A DNA stretch of 64,000 bases from JAVBWI01 sp036677445 (lineage in GTDB: Bacteria; Bacillota; Clostridia; Christensenellales; CAG-138), in assembly GCA_036677445.1 (NCBI GenBank), contig JAVBWI010000026.1, positions 62,001 through 126,000 of the forward strand, read 5' to 3'. A model generated the notes under the pieces. That model had not been told where the DNA came from, ran no database searches, and saw nothing but the letters and a program-made list of their open reading frames with translations. The position numbers and the translations under genes were made by a program. Shown here one piece after another: positions 1 to 8,049 of the stretch. Each line of letters starts with the position of its first letter. Position 1 is the first letter of the stretch.

Positions 1-1
1 T

Positions 2-1189
2 GCCGCAAACGGCATCAGCGTAACTATTTCGGTGACAGCCACAGGCGCCACCGGCTTCACGCTTACCCTGGAACGGAATGCCCTGAACCGCCTGCTCAAC
101 GCAAGAGTAAAATCCTTCGGTGTTTCCGGCCTGCCGGTCAACTTGGGCTTTGATACGGAGGCCCTCAGGCAGATCCACACACAAAGCGGCGGCGATGTTG
201 TCATCGCCGTCAAGCCTGCGGCGGTGACTGGCCTCTACAATGCCTATGATATCACCATCACTTCGACAAGGGCCAAAAAGGCGGTCGGCATTACCTCGCT
301 GGGGAGGGGCAGCATCATACTAAGCATCTCTGCCGTTCCCGGCAGGAACGAGTCCGGCGGTTATCTATACGGTGCCTATGTGAGCGCGGACAACAAAATT
401 AACCGCATTGCGAATTCGGCCTACGATGCAAACAGCAAGCGCGTGATTTTGTCCATCAATCATTTCTCGGTATACGGCGTGGGCTACGCTGCCCCCAGCG
501 CCGGATTTTTCGATATCGCAAAGCATTGGGCGAAGGACAGCATTGATTACGCGGTAGGCCGGGGGTTGCTTTCGGGAACTTCCGGGAGGGCATTCTCCCC
601 CGATGCGGCCATCACCCGCGGAATACTGGCAACAGCCCTCGGCAGGCTCTCCGGCGCCGATGTGAGCGGCTACAAGGCCAGCAGCTTTCGTGATGTAAAA
701 GCCGGAAGCGTTCTCCAACCTTACATTGAGTGGGCATACAGGGAAGGTATTATGCAGGGCGTCGGAAACAGCCAGTTCGCCCCTGACAGGGCTGTGACCC
801 GCGAGGAAATCGCGGTTATCCTGCAAAATTACGCCAAGGCCACCGGCTACAAGTTGCCTGTGACCCGCGAAGCGGTCACTTTTGCGGACGCTTCCAACAT
901 CGGAAATTCCTGTAAAACGGCGGTAACGGCCATGCAGCAGGCGGGCGTCATGATGGGCCGAAGCGATAACAGATTTCATCCCAAATCCAATGCCACCCGG
1001 GCGGAGGTTTCCGCCATGCTGCACCGGTATGTCAAGCTAGCCGTCGACCCCGCTACCGCGCAGGGCTGGGCGAGAAACGATGACGGCGGGTACATGTACT
1101 ACCAAAACGGCGCCGCCGTAACAGGCTCAACGACCATTGACGGCGTGAAATATTACTTCGACAGCATTGGCGTTTTGCAGGCCGCCTAG
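2..1189 (+). CDS. S-layer homology (SLH) domain protein, C-terminal part
   Basis: The reading frame is already open at base 2, so the true start lies upstream and only the C-terminal part (about 395 codons) is visible. Three consecutive SLH modules follow a beta-rich region: roughly from the FFDIAKHWAKDSIDYAV block, from the FRDVKAGSVLQPYIEWAY block and from the FADASNIGNSCKTAVTAM block, each ending in a TRxxxxxxLxR-like helix. SLH triplets normally anchor exported proteins to secondary cell-wall polymer. The last 40 residues (GGYMYYQNGAAVTGSTTIDGV, then KYYF) resemble a glucan/choline-binding-type repeat, so two wall-binding module types may be combined. The function of the missing N-terminal part cannot be told. 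A strong terminator follows. Confidence 0.9.
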   Translation, partial: AANGISVTISVTATGATGFTLTLERNALNRLLNARVKSFGVSGLPVNLGFDTEALRQIHTQSGGDVVIAVKPAAVTGLYNAYDITITSTRAKKAVGITSLGRGSIILSISAVPGRNESGGYLYGAYVSADNKINRIANSAYDANSKRVILSINHFSVYGVGYAAPSAGFFDIAKHWAKDSIDYAVGRGLLSGTSGRAFSPDAAITRGILATALGRLSGADVSGYKASSFRDVKAGSVLQPYIEWAYREGIMQGVGNSQFAPDRAVTREEIAVILQNYAKATGYKLPVTREAVTFADASNIGNSCKTAVTAMQQAGVMMGRSDNRFHPKSNATRAEVSAMLHRYVKLAVDPATAQGWARNDDGGYMYYQNGAAVTGSTTIDGVKYYFDSIGVLQAA

Positions 1190-1254
1190 GTGCGGCGCGG
1201 GAATAGCCGTACCAGTTCTCCGGCAACACCCGATTCACCCGCGCCAATGCAAAC

Positions 1255-1294
1255 AAAAAGCAGCGGAAGCAGATAATGACTTCCGCTGCTTTTT
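1255..1294 (+). terminator. Intrinsic terminator after the SLH gene
   Basis: A perfect 15-bp inverted repeat (AAAAAGCAGCGGAAG at 1255-1269 and CTTCCGCTGCTTTTT at 1280-1294) with a 10-nt loop is followed by TGTTTTC. The A-run on the left and T-run on the right would let it act in both directions. Confidence 0.93.
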
Positions 1295-1637
1295 GTTTTC
1301 CGAATTCAGTCAGTCTTTGGGGCAGGTTCAATCCTTGAGACTACCCGCCTTTTGCCGGCTCCCCACTTTTTGCCGGTGAAAGGCAGGAAACAGAGGCTGC
1401 AAGGGCAATTGTTGTCATGAAGCATATCTGACAAAATGAAGTGATGTTCCCGTTGAAATTCCCCTCCGCATGCCTGAAAATAGCAATATAGACATCCTGT
1501 CAAAGAAGGATTCCCATCTTTATGATGCCATGCGCAATGTTGAGCAATCGACAGGCATCCGGGCACGATCCTTCAGCATCACATCGCTTGTCGGTCGACC
1601 ACATCCAAGCAAAACACATGAATATGGAGGGGTATGC
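1295..1637 (+). other. Intergenic leader of the mannitol-type PTS gene
   Basis: This stretch holds no gene I can support. The frame of the downstream transporter is open back to about 1470, but the translated extension is not hydrophobic and lacks a ribosome binding site, whereas GGAGGGG at 1626-1632 sits just ahead of the ATG at 1638. The promoter and any MtlR-binding site should lie here; the TTGTCA at 1412-1417 is a possible -35 box, but no convincing -10 box follows it. Confidence 0.5.
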
Positions 1638-3032
1638 ATGGAAACTGCAGTCAAAACCAAAAGCGGCAAGCAAACCGTACAGAAAATTGGCCGGTTCCTC
1701 AGCGGCATGATCATGCCGAACATCGGCGCGTTTATTGCGTGGGGCTTTATTACAACGCTTTTTATCGAGGTAGGCTGGCTCCCCCACGAGGGGTTTGCCA
1801 CCATGGTAGGGCCGATACTTCGCTTCCTGTTGCCTATGCTTGTCGGCTACACAGGCGGTAAGCAGGTGGGCGGCGCGCGCGGCGGCATAGCCGGCGCCGT
1901 CGCAACGATGGGCGTCATCGTCGGTACCGAGGTCACCATGATCATGGGCGCCATGCTCATAGGCCCTCTGGCCGGTTGGGTGGTCAAACAGTTTGACCGC
2001 GCGGTGGAGGGGAAGATCCGTGCCGGCTTTGAAATGCTCGTCAACAACTTCGGTCTGGGCATTCTTGCTATGCTGATGGCGCTGCTGGGTTTTGTAGTCA
2101 TCGGGCCGGTCGTTCAGGCAATCACGGCGTTCCTGACCGCCGGCGCAACATTGATCAACGACATTCATGCGCTGCCTGCGATCTCCCTCTTCGTGGAACC
2201 CGCAAAAGTGCTGTTCTTGAACAATGCCATCAACCATGGTATCATGGGGCCCATCGGTGCGCAGCAGTTTCAGGAGTTCGGGAAATCCATCATGTACCTG
2301 GTGGAGACCAATCCCGGCCCCGGCCTGGGCGTGCTTCTGGCCTGCTGGCTGTTCGGCAAGGGTACCGTTAAAGCTTCCGCACCGGGCGCTGTGATCATCC
2401 ACTTCCTGGGCGGTATCCATGAAATCTATTTTCCGTACATTTTGATGAACCCCGCGCTGCTGCTTTCTGTTATTGCGGGCGGCGCATCCGGTCTTACGAT
2501 TTTCTCGCTGTTCAATGCCGGCCTTAACGCAACGCCGGCCCCGGGCAGTATCTTTATGCTCATAGCCATGTCGCCCATAAGCGATATTTTCCCGGTATTG
2601 TTGGGCGTACTTGTTTCCGCAGCGGTGTCCATGCTCGTATCCATTCCCTTTGTCAAAAAACAGAAGGGAGATGATCTGGAGCTGGCGGCCGCGCAGATAA
2701 AATCAATGAAGGCCGAAAGCAAAGGCGCCGCCCCCGCTGCGCTGCACACCGTTTCGGGCATGATCGCCTTCGCGTGCGACGCCGGCATGGGCTCAAGCGC
2801 GATGGGCGCGACCACGCTCAAGAAAAAACTCAAGGAGGCAGGCCTGGATATGCCGGTCAAGCATTGCGCCATTGAGGATATTCCGCAGGAAGCCACCATC
2901 GTGGTAACGCAATCCTCGTTAAGCGACCGTGCCCGTGAAAAAGCGCCCAAGGCAAAGCTGTTTGCGATTAATAATTTTATCAATGCGCCCGAGTATGACG
3001 AAGTGATCGCTTCGCTTAAAGAAGAGTTATAA
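1638..3032 (+). CDS. mtlA: PTS mannitol-type transporter, EIICB component
   Basis: This 464-residue membrane permease imports and phosphorylates a hexitol of the mannitol type. The N-terminal EIIC domain (about residues 10-345) has many hydrophobic segments and the GGIHEIYFPYILMNP block typical of mannitol EIIC. The C-terminal EIIB domain starts near residue 375 and has the phospho-acceptor Cys380 in FACDAGMGSSAMG. The EIIA domain is absent and is supplied by a separate gene at 5239. The ATG at 1638 is preferred for its GGAGGGG site. It opens the PTS locus and is followed by a hairpin and the MtlR regulator. Mannitol is the default substrate for the family, but the catabolic genes downstream are not the usual mannitol-1-phosphate dehydrogenase, so another hexitol or ketose is possible. 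Confidence 0.9.
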   Translation: METAVKTKSGKQTVQKIGRFLSGMIMPNIGAFIAWGFITTLFIEVGWLPHEGFATMVGPILRFLLPMLVGYTGGKQVGGARGGIAGAVATMGVIVGTEVTMIMGAMLIGPLAGWVVKQFDRAVEGKIRAGFEMLVNNFGLGILAMLMALLGFVVIGPVVQAITAFLTAGATLINDIHALPAISLFVEPAKVLFLNNAINHGIMGPIGAQQFQEFGKSIMYLVETNPGPGLGVLLACWLFGKGTVKASAPGAVIIHFLGGIHEIYFPYILMNPALLLSVIAGGASGLTIFSLFNAGLNATPAPGSIFMLIAMSPISDIFPVLLGVLVSAAVSMLVSIPFVKKQKGDDLELAAAQIKSMKAESKGAAPAALHTVSGMIAFACDAGMGSSAMGATTLKKKLKEAGLDMPVKHCAIEDIPQEATIVVTQSSLSDRAREKAPKAKLFAINNFINAPEYDEVIASLKEEL

Positions 3033-3049
3033 CGTATCGGTGTGCGCAA

Positions 3050-3096
3050 GCCGGGCCGAAAAAGCGACGCAGGTTGCTTTTTCGGCCGGCATTTTT
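3050..3096 (+). terminator. Terminator-like hairpin between mtlA and mtlR
   Basis: GCCGGGCCGAAAAAGC at 3050-3065 pairs with GCTTTTTCGGCCGGC at 3076-3090 with one bulged G, followed by ATTTTTG. It probably ends or attenuates transcription after the transporter gene, so the regulator downstream would be made at a lower level. Confidence 0.75.
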
Positions 3097-3157
3097 GCAG
3101 AAGAACACGTATCCCCGCGAAGCAAAGTAGAGACTGTTCGGGGCCGGAGGGAAAAGC

Positions 3158-5239
3158 ATGCTTACTTCCCGTCAAAAACAGATCGTCAGCACACTGCTGG
3201 ATAAAAGCGAATTCGTGCCCGTATCCGAAGTTGCCGCGGCGCTTAGCGTGAGCGGGCGTACCGTGATGCGCGAATTGGATGCACTTGAGTATGATCTGAA
3301 AAAGCTGGGGGTCGGGATCGAGCGCAAATCCAGCCAGGGGGTACGGCTCCTTTGCCCCAAAGAGAATACGGCGCAACTACGCGACGCCGTATTTTCAAAG
3401 ACCAAGCTGTTGCTTTGCTCAAAGGAGGAACGGCGGCAGTATATACTTTCAACCCTGTTAAAATGCTGCGAGCCAGTCAAGACCTATGTGTTCACCAACG
3501 CGCTGGGCGTCACGGACACGACCGTCAGCGCCGATCTTGACCGGTGCGAGCAGTGGCTCGAGCGAAATCATATCCAATTGGTGCGCAAACCCGGCGTGGG
3601 CGTTTACCTGAATGCGGACGAGTGGGATCTTCGGCGCGGCATGCTCAACCTGTTTTACGATACCTATACATGGCAGGATATCATTGTCATGCTTACGGAC
3701 CAAAACGAGCTGAACTATTTTGCCGAGCAGGATATAATGGATTTTTTGGATGCCGATTTGCTGTGGACGGTAAGGCGGGCGGCGGAAGAAGAAAAGCGGC
3801 TGCGCGTAATCTTGCAGGCGGATAAGGATTATTACGAGTTTCTGATCACGGTTTTTTATATGGTAAGGCGTGTCATGGGTGGGAACACCATCGTATGCTC
3901 GCAGGAGCGTATGGCGGAATGGATGCGCAGCGCCGAGTATCCTGTCATCATGGCGCTGCTTCAAAAACTGCAGGCGGCAGCGGGCGCTGAACTGCCCGAG
4001 GATGAGGCGGATTACCTCATGCTGCTGCTGCAGGCTTCCCATGGGCGTATGCCCTGCCCCGCGCAGCCGGATGAACGGCTGCAGGCGCTCATCAACGAGA
4101 TCATCCGCATCGCCGAAAGCGAAACGGGCTACATTCTCGAATCCAATTCCACGTTTTATCACGGCCTGTGCGAACACCTGATACCCGCGATCAACCGGCT
4201 CAGGATGCATCTTGAAATACGAAACCCTTTGCTCAAATCCGTAAAAGCGCATTATCCGCACCTGTACGCGCTGGCGAAAACCTGCATCGTGCCGTTGGAG
4301 CGCGAGCTTGGCGTTACCGTTCCGGAGGAGGAAATTGCCTATATCGCCATGCATCTTGGCGTCGCGCTGGAAGATAAAAACCTGCAGCGCAACCGCGTAT
4401 TCCGCGCGGTGGTCTGCTGCCCGGCCGGCATGGTTTCAGCGCAGTTCCTGGCAACCCTACTGGTACGCGAGTTTGGAAATCTGCTCATTGCCGAAATTCT
4501 TGCCACCACCAACATCAGCGAGCAGAGTCTGGTGCAGCGCGGCGTGGATATCGTCATATCTACCGTACCTATTCCTGGCCTGCGCACACCAAATATTACC
4601 GTTTCGCCTTTTCTTTTGGAAAATGACCGCGCGCAGCTTCGGGCATTGCTTAAAAACATGGCGAGGCAGCACACCAGGTGGGAGCAGGCCGGCGTATCCG
4701 GCATAAAGGAACGGCTTTCGGACGTCAAGAACATCATCGACGGCATATTGCAGGTGCTGGATAACTTTTTCCTGATAGACGGCGTGGACATGACGCACGT
4801 ACAGGATATCATCGCCTTTGTTGCGGCGCATGTCGGCGAGACGCCGGAGCAGGCGGCGCAGATTGAAAAAGCGCTGTTCGAACGTGAAAAATACGGCAGT
4901 ACGATCGATTTCGGGTCAGGCTGCATGCTGCTGCATTGCAGGACTGCGGGCGTGACCGAGCTTCGGTTCGGCATCATACGCAACGACGGCGGCGTGCTCT
5001 ACAGCTGCGGGGGAAAGCCGCTGGAACTGGACTTGGTGCTGGTCATGCTCGCTCCCATGCAGTGCCCGGGCGAATATATCTCGGTGATGGGCGCGATCAG
5101 TCAGGGAATCATCAACTACGACTATCTGGTGCATGCCTTTAAAACGGGGGGCAGGGCGGATTGCTATGCCGCGCTGGAACGGCTGATGTCCGCGTATCAA
5201 AGCGACTATTTTATGATTACGGGAAAGGAACAAGAATAG
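3158..5239 (+). CDS. mtlR: MtlR/BglG-family PTS-controlled transcriptional activator
   Basis: This 693-residue regulator has an N-terminal winged helix-turn-helix (about 1-60, with VSEVAAALSVSGRTVMRELD), a second HTH/Mga-like segment (about 80-170), two PTS regulation domains (about 190-400), an EIIB-like domain with adjacent cysteines (AVVCCPAGMVSAQF, near residue 415) and a C-terminal EIIA-like domain (GCMLLHCRTAGV, near 590). Family members are DNA-binding activators whose PRD, EIIB and EIIA residues are phosphorylated by HPr and EII, so the protein reads whether the sugar is being transported. GGAGGG lies 6-7 nt before the ATG. Its stop codon overlaps the GTG start of the EIIA gene (TAGTG), which indicates translational coupling. 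Confidence 0.9.
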   Translation: MLTSRQKQIVSTLLDKSEFVPVSEVAAALSVSGRTVMRELDALEYDLKKLGVGIERKSSQGVRLLCPKENTAQLRDAVFSKTKLLLCSKEERRQYILSTLLKCCEPVKTYVFTNALGVTDTTVSADLDRCEQWLERNHIQLVRKPGVGVYLNADEWDLRRGMLNLFYDTYTWQDIIVMLTDQNELNYFAEQDIMDFLDADLLWTVRRAAEEEKRLRVILQADKDYYEFLITVFYMVRRVMGGNTIVCSQERMAEWMRSAEYPVIMALLQKLQAAAGAELPEDEADYLMLLLQASHGRMPCPAQPDERLQALINEIIRIAESETGYILESNSTFYHGLCEHLIPAINRLRMHLEIRNPLLKSVKAHYPHLYALAKTCIVPLERELGVTVPEEEIAYIAMHLGVALEDKNLQRNRVFRAVVCCPAGMVSAQFLATLLVREFGNLLIAEILATTNISEQSLVQRGVDIVISTVPIPGLRTPNITVSPFLLENDRAQLRALLKNMARQHTRWEQAGVSGIKERLSDVKNIIDGILQVLDNFFLIDGVDMTHVQDIIAFVAAHVGETPEQAAQIEKALFEREKYGSTIDFGSGCMLLHCRTAGVTELRFGIIRNDGGVLYSCGGKPLELDLVLVMLAPMQCPGEYISVMGAISQGIINYDYLVHAFKTGGRADCYAALERLMSAYQSDYFMITGKEQE

Positions 5240-5724
5240 TGGGACTCTTTACTTCAAAGAACCGGACGAAGGCGAATGACGGCGGCGTGCTTTCGGAGCA
5301 GGATATCTTCACAAACCTTCCTTCCATGGATAAATGGCAGGCCATCCGTTTTGCGGGTGAAAAGCTGCTCCTTAAGGGCTGCGTGGAGGAACCCTATATC
5401 GACGCAATGATCGAGCGGGAAAAGGTGGTCACCACGTTTCTTGGCGAAGGCGTCGCCATACCGCACGGCGTGGGCGCGGCGAAAAACCATATCAAGAAAA
5501 CGGGGCTTGTTGTGCTGCAATTCCCCGAAGGCGTGGAATTTGAAGGCGGAAAAGCCAACCTGCTGGTCGGCATTGCGGCGCTGGAGGACGAGCACATCCC
5601 TATCCTTGCGGGCGTTGCCAATATCATGACGCAGGAAGACGTGATCGCAAAAATATTGGCCTCCACGGACCCGAAGTTTATATTTGAGAGCTTCATGGAG
5701 CATATGGAAGAGCAGGCGCTCTAA
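5239..5724 (+). CDS. mtlF: PTS mannitol-type EIIA component
   Basis: This 161-residue cytoplasmic protein receives phosphate from HPr and passes it to the EIIB domain of the transporter at 1638. The phosphorylation site is His76 in GVAIPHGVG, and the fold pattern is that of the mannitol/fructose EIIA family. The GTG at 5239 shares bases with the TAG stop of mtlR and is preceded by GGAAAGGA at 5222-5229. The open frame reaches further upstream, but that extension is read inside mtlR and is not family-like. With EIICB, EI and HPr in the same locus, the phosphate relay is complete. Confidence 0.9.
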   Translation: MGLFTSKNRTKANDGGVLSEQDIFTNLPSMDKWQAIRFAGEKLLLKGCVEEPYIDAMIEREKVVTTFLGEGVAIPHGVGAAKNHIKKTGLVVLQFPEGVEFEGGKANLLVGIAALEDEHIPILAGVANIMTQEDVIAKILASTDPKFIFESFMEHMEEQAL

Positions 5725-5809
5725 GCCTGGAAGGAAAAGTACGAACAGGAACCCCACTGATAAAACCTGAAAGACTTGTCAACGGCCTGTCAAATAAGGA
5801 GCTTAAGCG

Positions 5810-6739
5810 ATGATCGTAACCGTTACGCTCAACCCGGCGGTGGATAAAACCGGCGTGATTGAGAACCTCGCGCTGGGCGCCGTCAACCGCATGCAGTCCG
5901 TAAGGGTGGACCCTGGCGGCAAGGGAATCAATGTTTCAAAGACATTGCATGCCTTGGGGCAGCAAAGCCGCGCGCTGGGTATACTGGGCGGCGATACCGG
6001 CCGGATGATCGACGGCGCGCTTATGCGGATGGGTATCCTTACGGATTTTGTAATGGTACGGCAGCCTACCCGGACCAACCTCAAGCTGATCGACCCTGTG
6101 AGCGGGACGACCACCGATATCAACGAGCCGGGGCAAAGCGTATGCTCCGCCACGCTCAATGAAGTGCGGGACAGATTGCTCAATGGCCTGCAGGCGGGCG
6201 ATATAGTGGTGTTTTCGGGCAGCCTGCCGCCGGGCGCGGCGCAAAGTATTTACCGCGACTGGGCGAAAGAGTGCCGGGGAGCGGGGGCGAAAACCTTTGT
6301 GGATGCGGATGGCGAAAGCCTGCGCCTTGCGGCCGAGGCGGTTCCTTACGCGGTCAAACCAAACGAGCACGAGCTTTCGCGGCTGACGGGCAGGCGGCTC
6401 AATACGGTGGAAGCGCTGCATGCGGCAGGGCAGGAACTGGTATCAAGCGGTATAAGGCGTGTCGTGATCTCGATGGGCGGCGCGGGCGCGCTGTTCCTTT
6501 CGCCGGAAGAAGCATGGTACGGGCACGGCCTTAAGGTGGAGGCGCAGAGCACAGTCGGCGCGGGCGACGCCATGATGGCGGCGCTCTGTTACGGCGAGGA
6601 ACACGGCCTGCCCTTTACCGGGACCGCGCGGCTCGCCGTTGCCGTGAGCGCCGCGAGCGTGATGCGAAGCGGCAGCCAAAGCGCAGACCCCGAGGCGGTG
6701 CGCGTGCTCTCGGAGAAAGTCGTGCTGGAAAAGCTGTAA
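5810..6739 (+). CDS. PfkB-family sugar-phosphate kinase (1-phosphofructokinase type)
   Basis: This 309-residue ribokinase-fold enzyme belongs to the hexose-phosphate kinase group (FruK, tagatose-6-phosphate kinase LacC). Family marks are TLNPAVD at the N-terminus, the sugar-binding GGKGINVSKTLHALG and the catalytic GAGDAMMA with Asp253. It should phosphorylate fructose-1-phosphate, tagatose-6-phosphate or a related ketohexose phosphate using ATP; the sequence does not settle which. AAGGAG precedes the ATG. Its place between the PTS genes and a sugar-phosphate dehydrogenase suggests import with phosphorylation, oxidation to a ketose phosphate, then a second phosphorylation before aldol cleavage. 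No matching aldolase gene lies in this locus. Confidence 0.85.
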   Translation: MIVTVTLNPAVDKTGVIENLALGAVNRMQSVRVDPGGKGINVSKTLHALGQQSRALGILGGDTGRMIDGALMRMGILTDFVMVRQPTRTNLKLIDPVSGTTTDINEPGQSVCSATLNEVRDRLLNGLQAGDIVVFSGSLPPGAAQSIYRDWAKECRGAGAKTFVDADGESLRLAAEAVPYAVKPNEHELSRLTGRRLNTVEALHAAGQELVSSGIRRVVISMGGAGALFLSPEEAWYGHGLKVEAQSTVGAGDAMMAALCYGEEHGLPFTGTARLAVAVSAASVMRSGSQSADPEAVRVLSEKVVLEKL

Positions 6740-6759
6740 AGCCGAAAAACGGAGGTGCT

Positions 6760-8016
6760 ATGAAGACCAAAGCGGTCAGGTTATATGGCGCGGGCGATCT
6801 GCGCCTGGAAGAATTCGAGCTTCCCCTCATCCGGGAGGATGAGATATTGGTGCGCGTAATATCCGACAGCATCTGCATGTCCACCCATAAATGCGCCATA
6901 CAGGGGGAACGGCATAAGCGCGTGCCCGGGAACGTGGCGGCACATCCCGTCATCATGGGGCACGAGTTCGCGGGGGATATCGTCGAGGTGGGGGAACGCC
7001 ACCGCGCGCAGTTTGCGCCCGGCATGCGCTTTGCGCTGCAGCCCGCCATCAATTACAAAGGCAGCATGTGGTCGCCCGGCTATTCTTACGAGTTCTTCGG
7101 CGGGGATGCGACCTATTGCATCATACCGCCGGAGGTTATGGAAACGGGATGCCTAATGGAGTACAAAGGCAAATCCTATTACGAGGCCTCGCTCGCGGAG
7201 CCCATGAGCTGCATTATCGGCGCGTTCCATGCGGCATTTCACACCCGTGCGGGCAGCTACATCCACGAAATGGGCATACGGGACGGAGGTACGCTGGCCA
7301 TACTCGCGGGCGCCGGGCCTATGGGCCTGGGCGCGGTGGAATACGCGCTGCACTGCGGCCGCCGCCCGCGGCTCATCGTGGTGACGGATGTGGATGAAGC
7401 GCGCCTTGCGCGCGCGCGGGAATTGTATCCGCAGGAGAATGTACGGAAAGAGACCCGCGTTGTGCTGGAGTTTGTGAACACGGCGAAACAGGAGGACGCT
7501 ATCGCGTATCTTCGCGCGCTTTCCGGCGGCGGATTTGACGACGTGCTGGCCATGGCGCCGGTGCGCGCCGTGGCGGAGCAGGCAAGCGCCGTACTGGGGC
7601 GCGACGGGTGCCTGAATTTCTTTGCCGGACCTACCGATCCGGCGTTTGCCGCCATGCTGAACTATTACGACGTGCATTACAACGCTGCGCACGTGATCGG
7701 CACAACCGGCGGCAACACGGAGGATATGATCGAAAGCCTGGAGCTTTCCGCGGCTGGGCGCATGGACCCGGCCATTATGGTCACGCACATCGGCGGGCTT
7801 AACTGCGCGGCCCAAGCCACGCTCAACCTGCCAAACATCCCCGGCGGCAAAAAGCTTATTTATACGCATGCGGAGATGGAACTGACGGAGCTTGCGCGGC
7901 TCCGCGAACACGCGCCTGCGGATAAACGCTTTGCCGCGCTGGCGGATATTGTGGAGTCGCACAATGGGCTGTGGTGCTCTGAAGCGGAGGAATATCTCCT
8001 TAAAAACTGGACCTGA
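6760..8016 (+). CDS. Zinc-binding dehydrogenase, sorbose-1-phosphate reductase (SorE)-like
   Basis: This 418-residue enzyme belongs to the medium-chain dehydrogenases. It has a GroES-like N-terminal domain with Cys39 in SDSICMSTHK, a GHEFAGDIVEVG block, and a Rossmann nucleotide-binding domain around LAILAGAGPMGLGAVEYAL. It lacks the usual four-cysteine structural zinc loop. The overall length and the N-terminus match what I recall of L-sorbose-1-phosphate reductase, which interconverts sorbose-1-phosphate and glucitol-6-phosphate. In this locus it replaces mannitol-1-phosphate dehydrogenase, so it probably oxidises the hexitol phosphate delivered by the PTS. It lies 20 nt after the kinase gene, with GGAGG before the ATG, and 33 nt before ptsI. 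Confidence 0.78.
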   Translation: MKTKAVRLYGAGDLRLEEFELPLIREDEILVRVISDSICMSTHKCAIQGERHKRVPGNVAAHPVIMGHEFAGDIVEVGERHRAQFAPGMRFALQPAINYKGSMWSPGYSYEFFGGDATYCIIPPEVMETGCLMEYKGKSYYEASLAEPMSCIIGAFHAAFHTRAGSYIHEMGIRDGGTLAILAGAGPMGLGAVEYALHCGRRPRLIVVTDVDEARLARARELYPQENVRKETRVVLEFVNTAKQEDAIAYLRALSGGGFDDVLAMAPVRAVAEQASAVLGRDGCLNFFAGPTDPAFAAMLNYYDVHYNAAHVIGTTGGNTEDMIESLELSAAGRMDPAIMVTHIGGLNCAAQATLNLPNIPGGKKLIYTHAEMELTELARLREHAPADKRFAALADIVESHNGLWCSEAEEYLLKNWT

Positions 8017-8049
8017 TACGGGCGCAACTTTTGACGGGAGGATACCGAC

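Noticed and set aside
1470..1637. Longer N-terminus for the mannitol EIICB
   Set aside because: The added 56 residues are polar and unlike the family, and no ribosome binding site precedes 1470.
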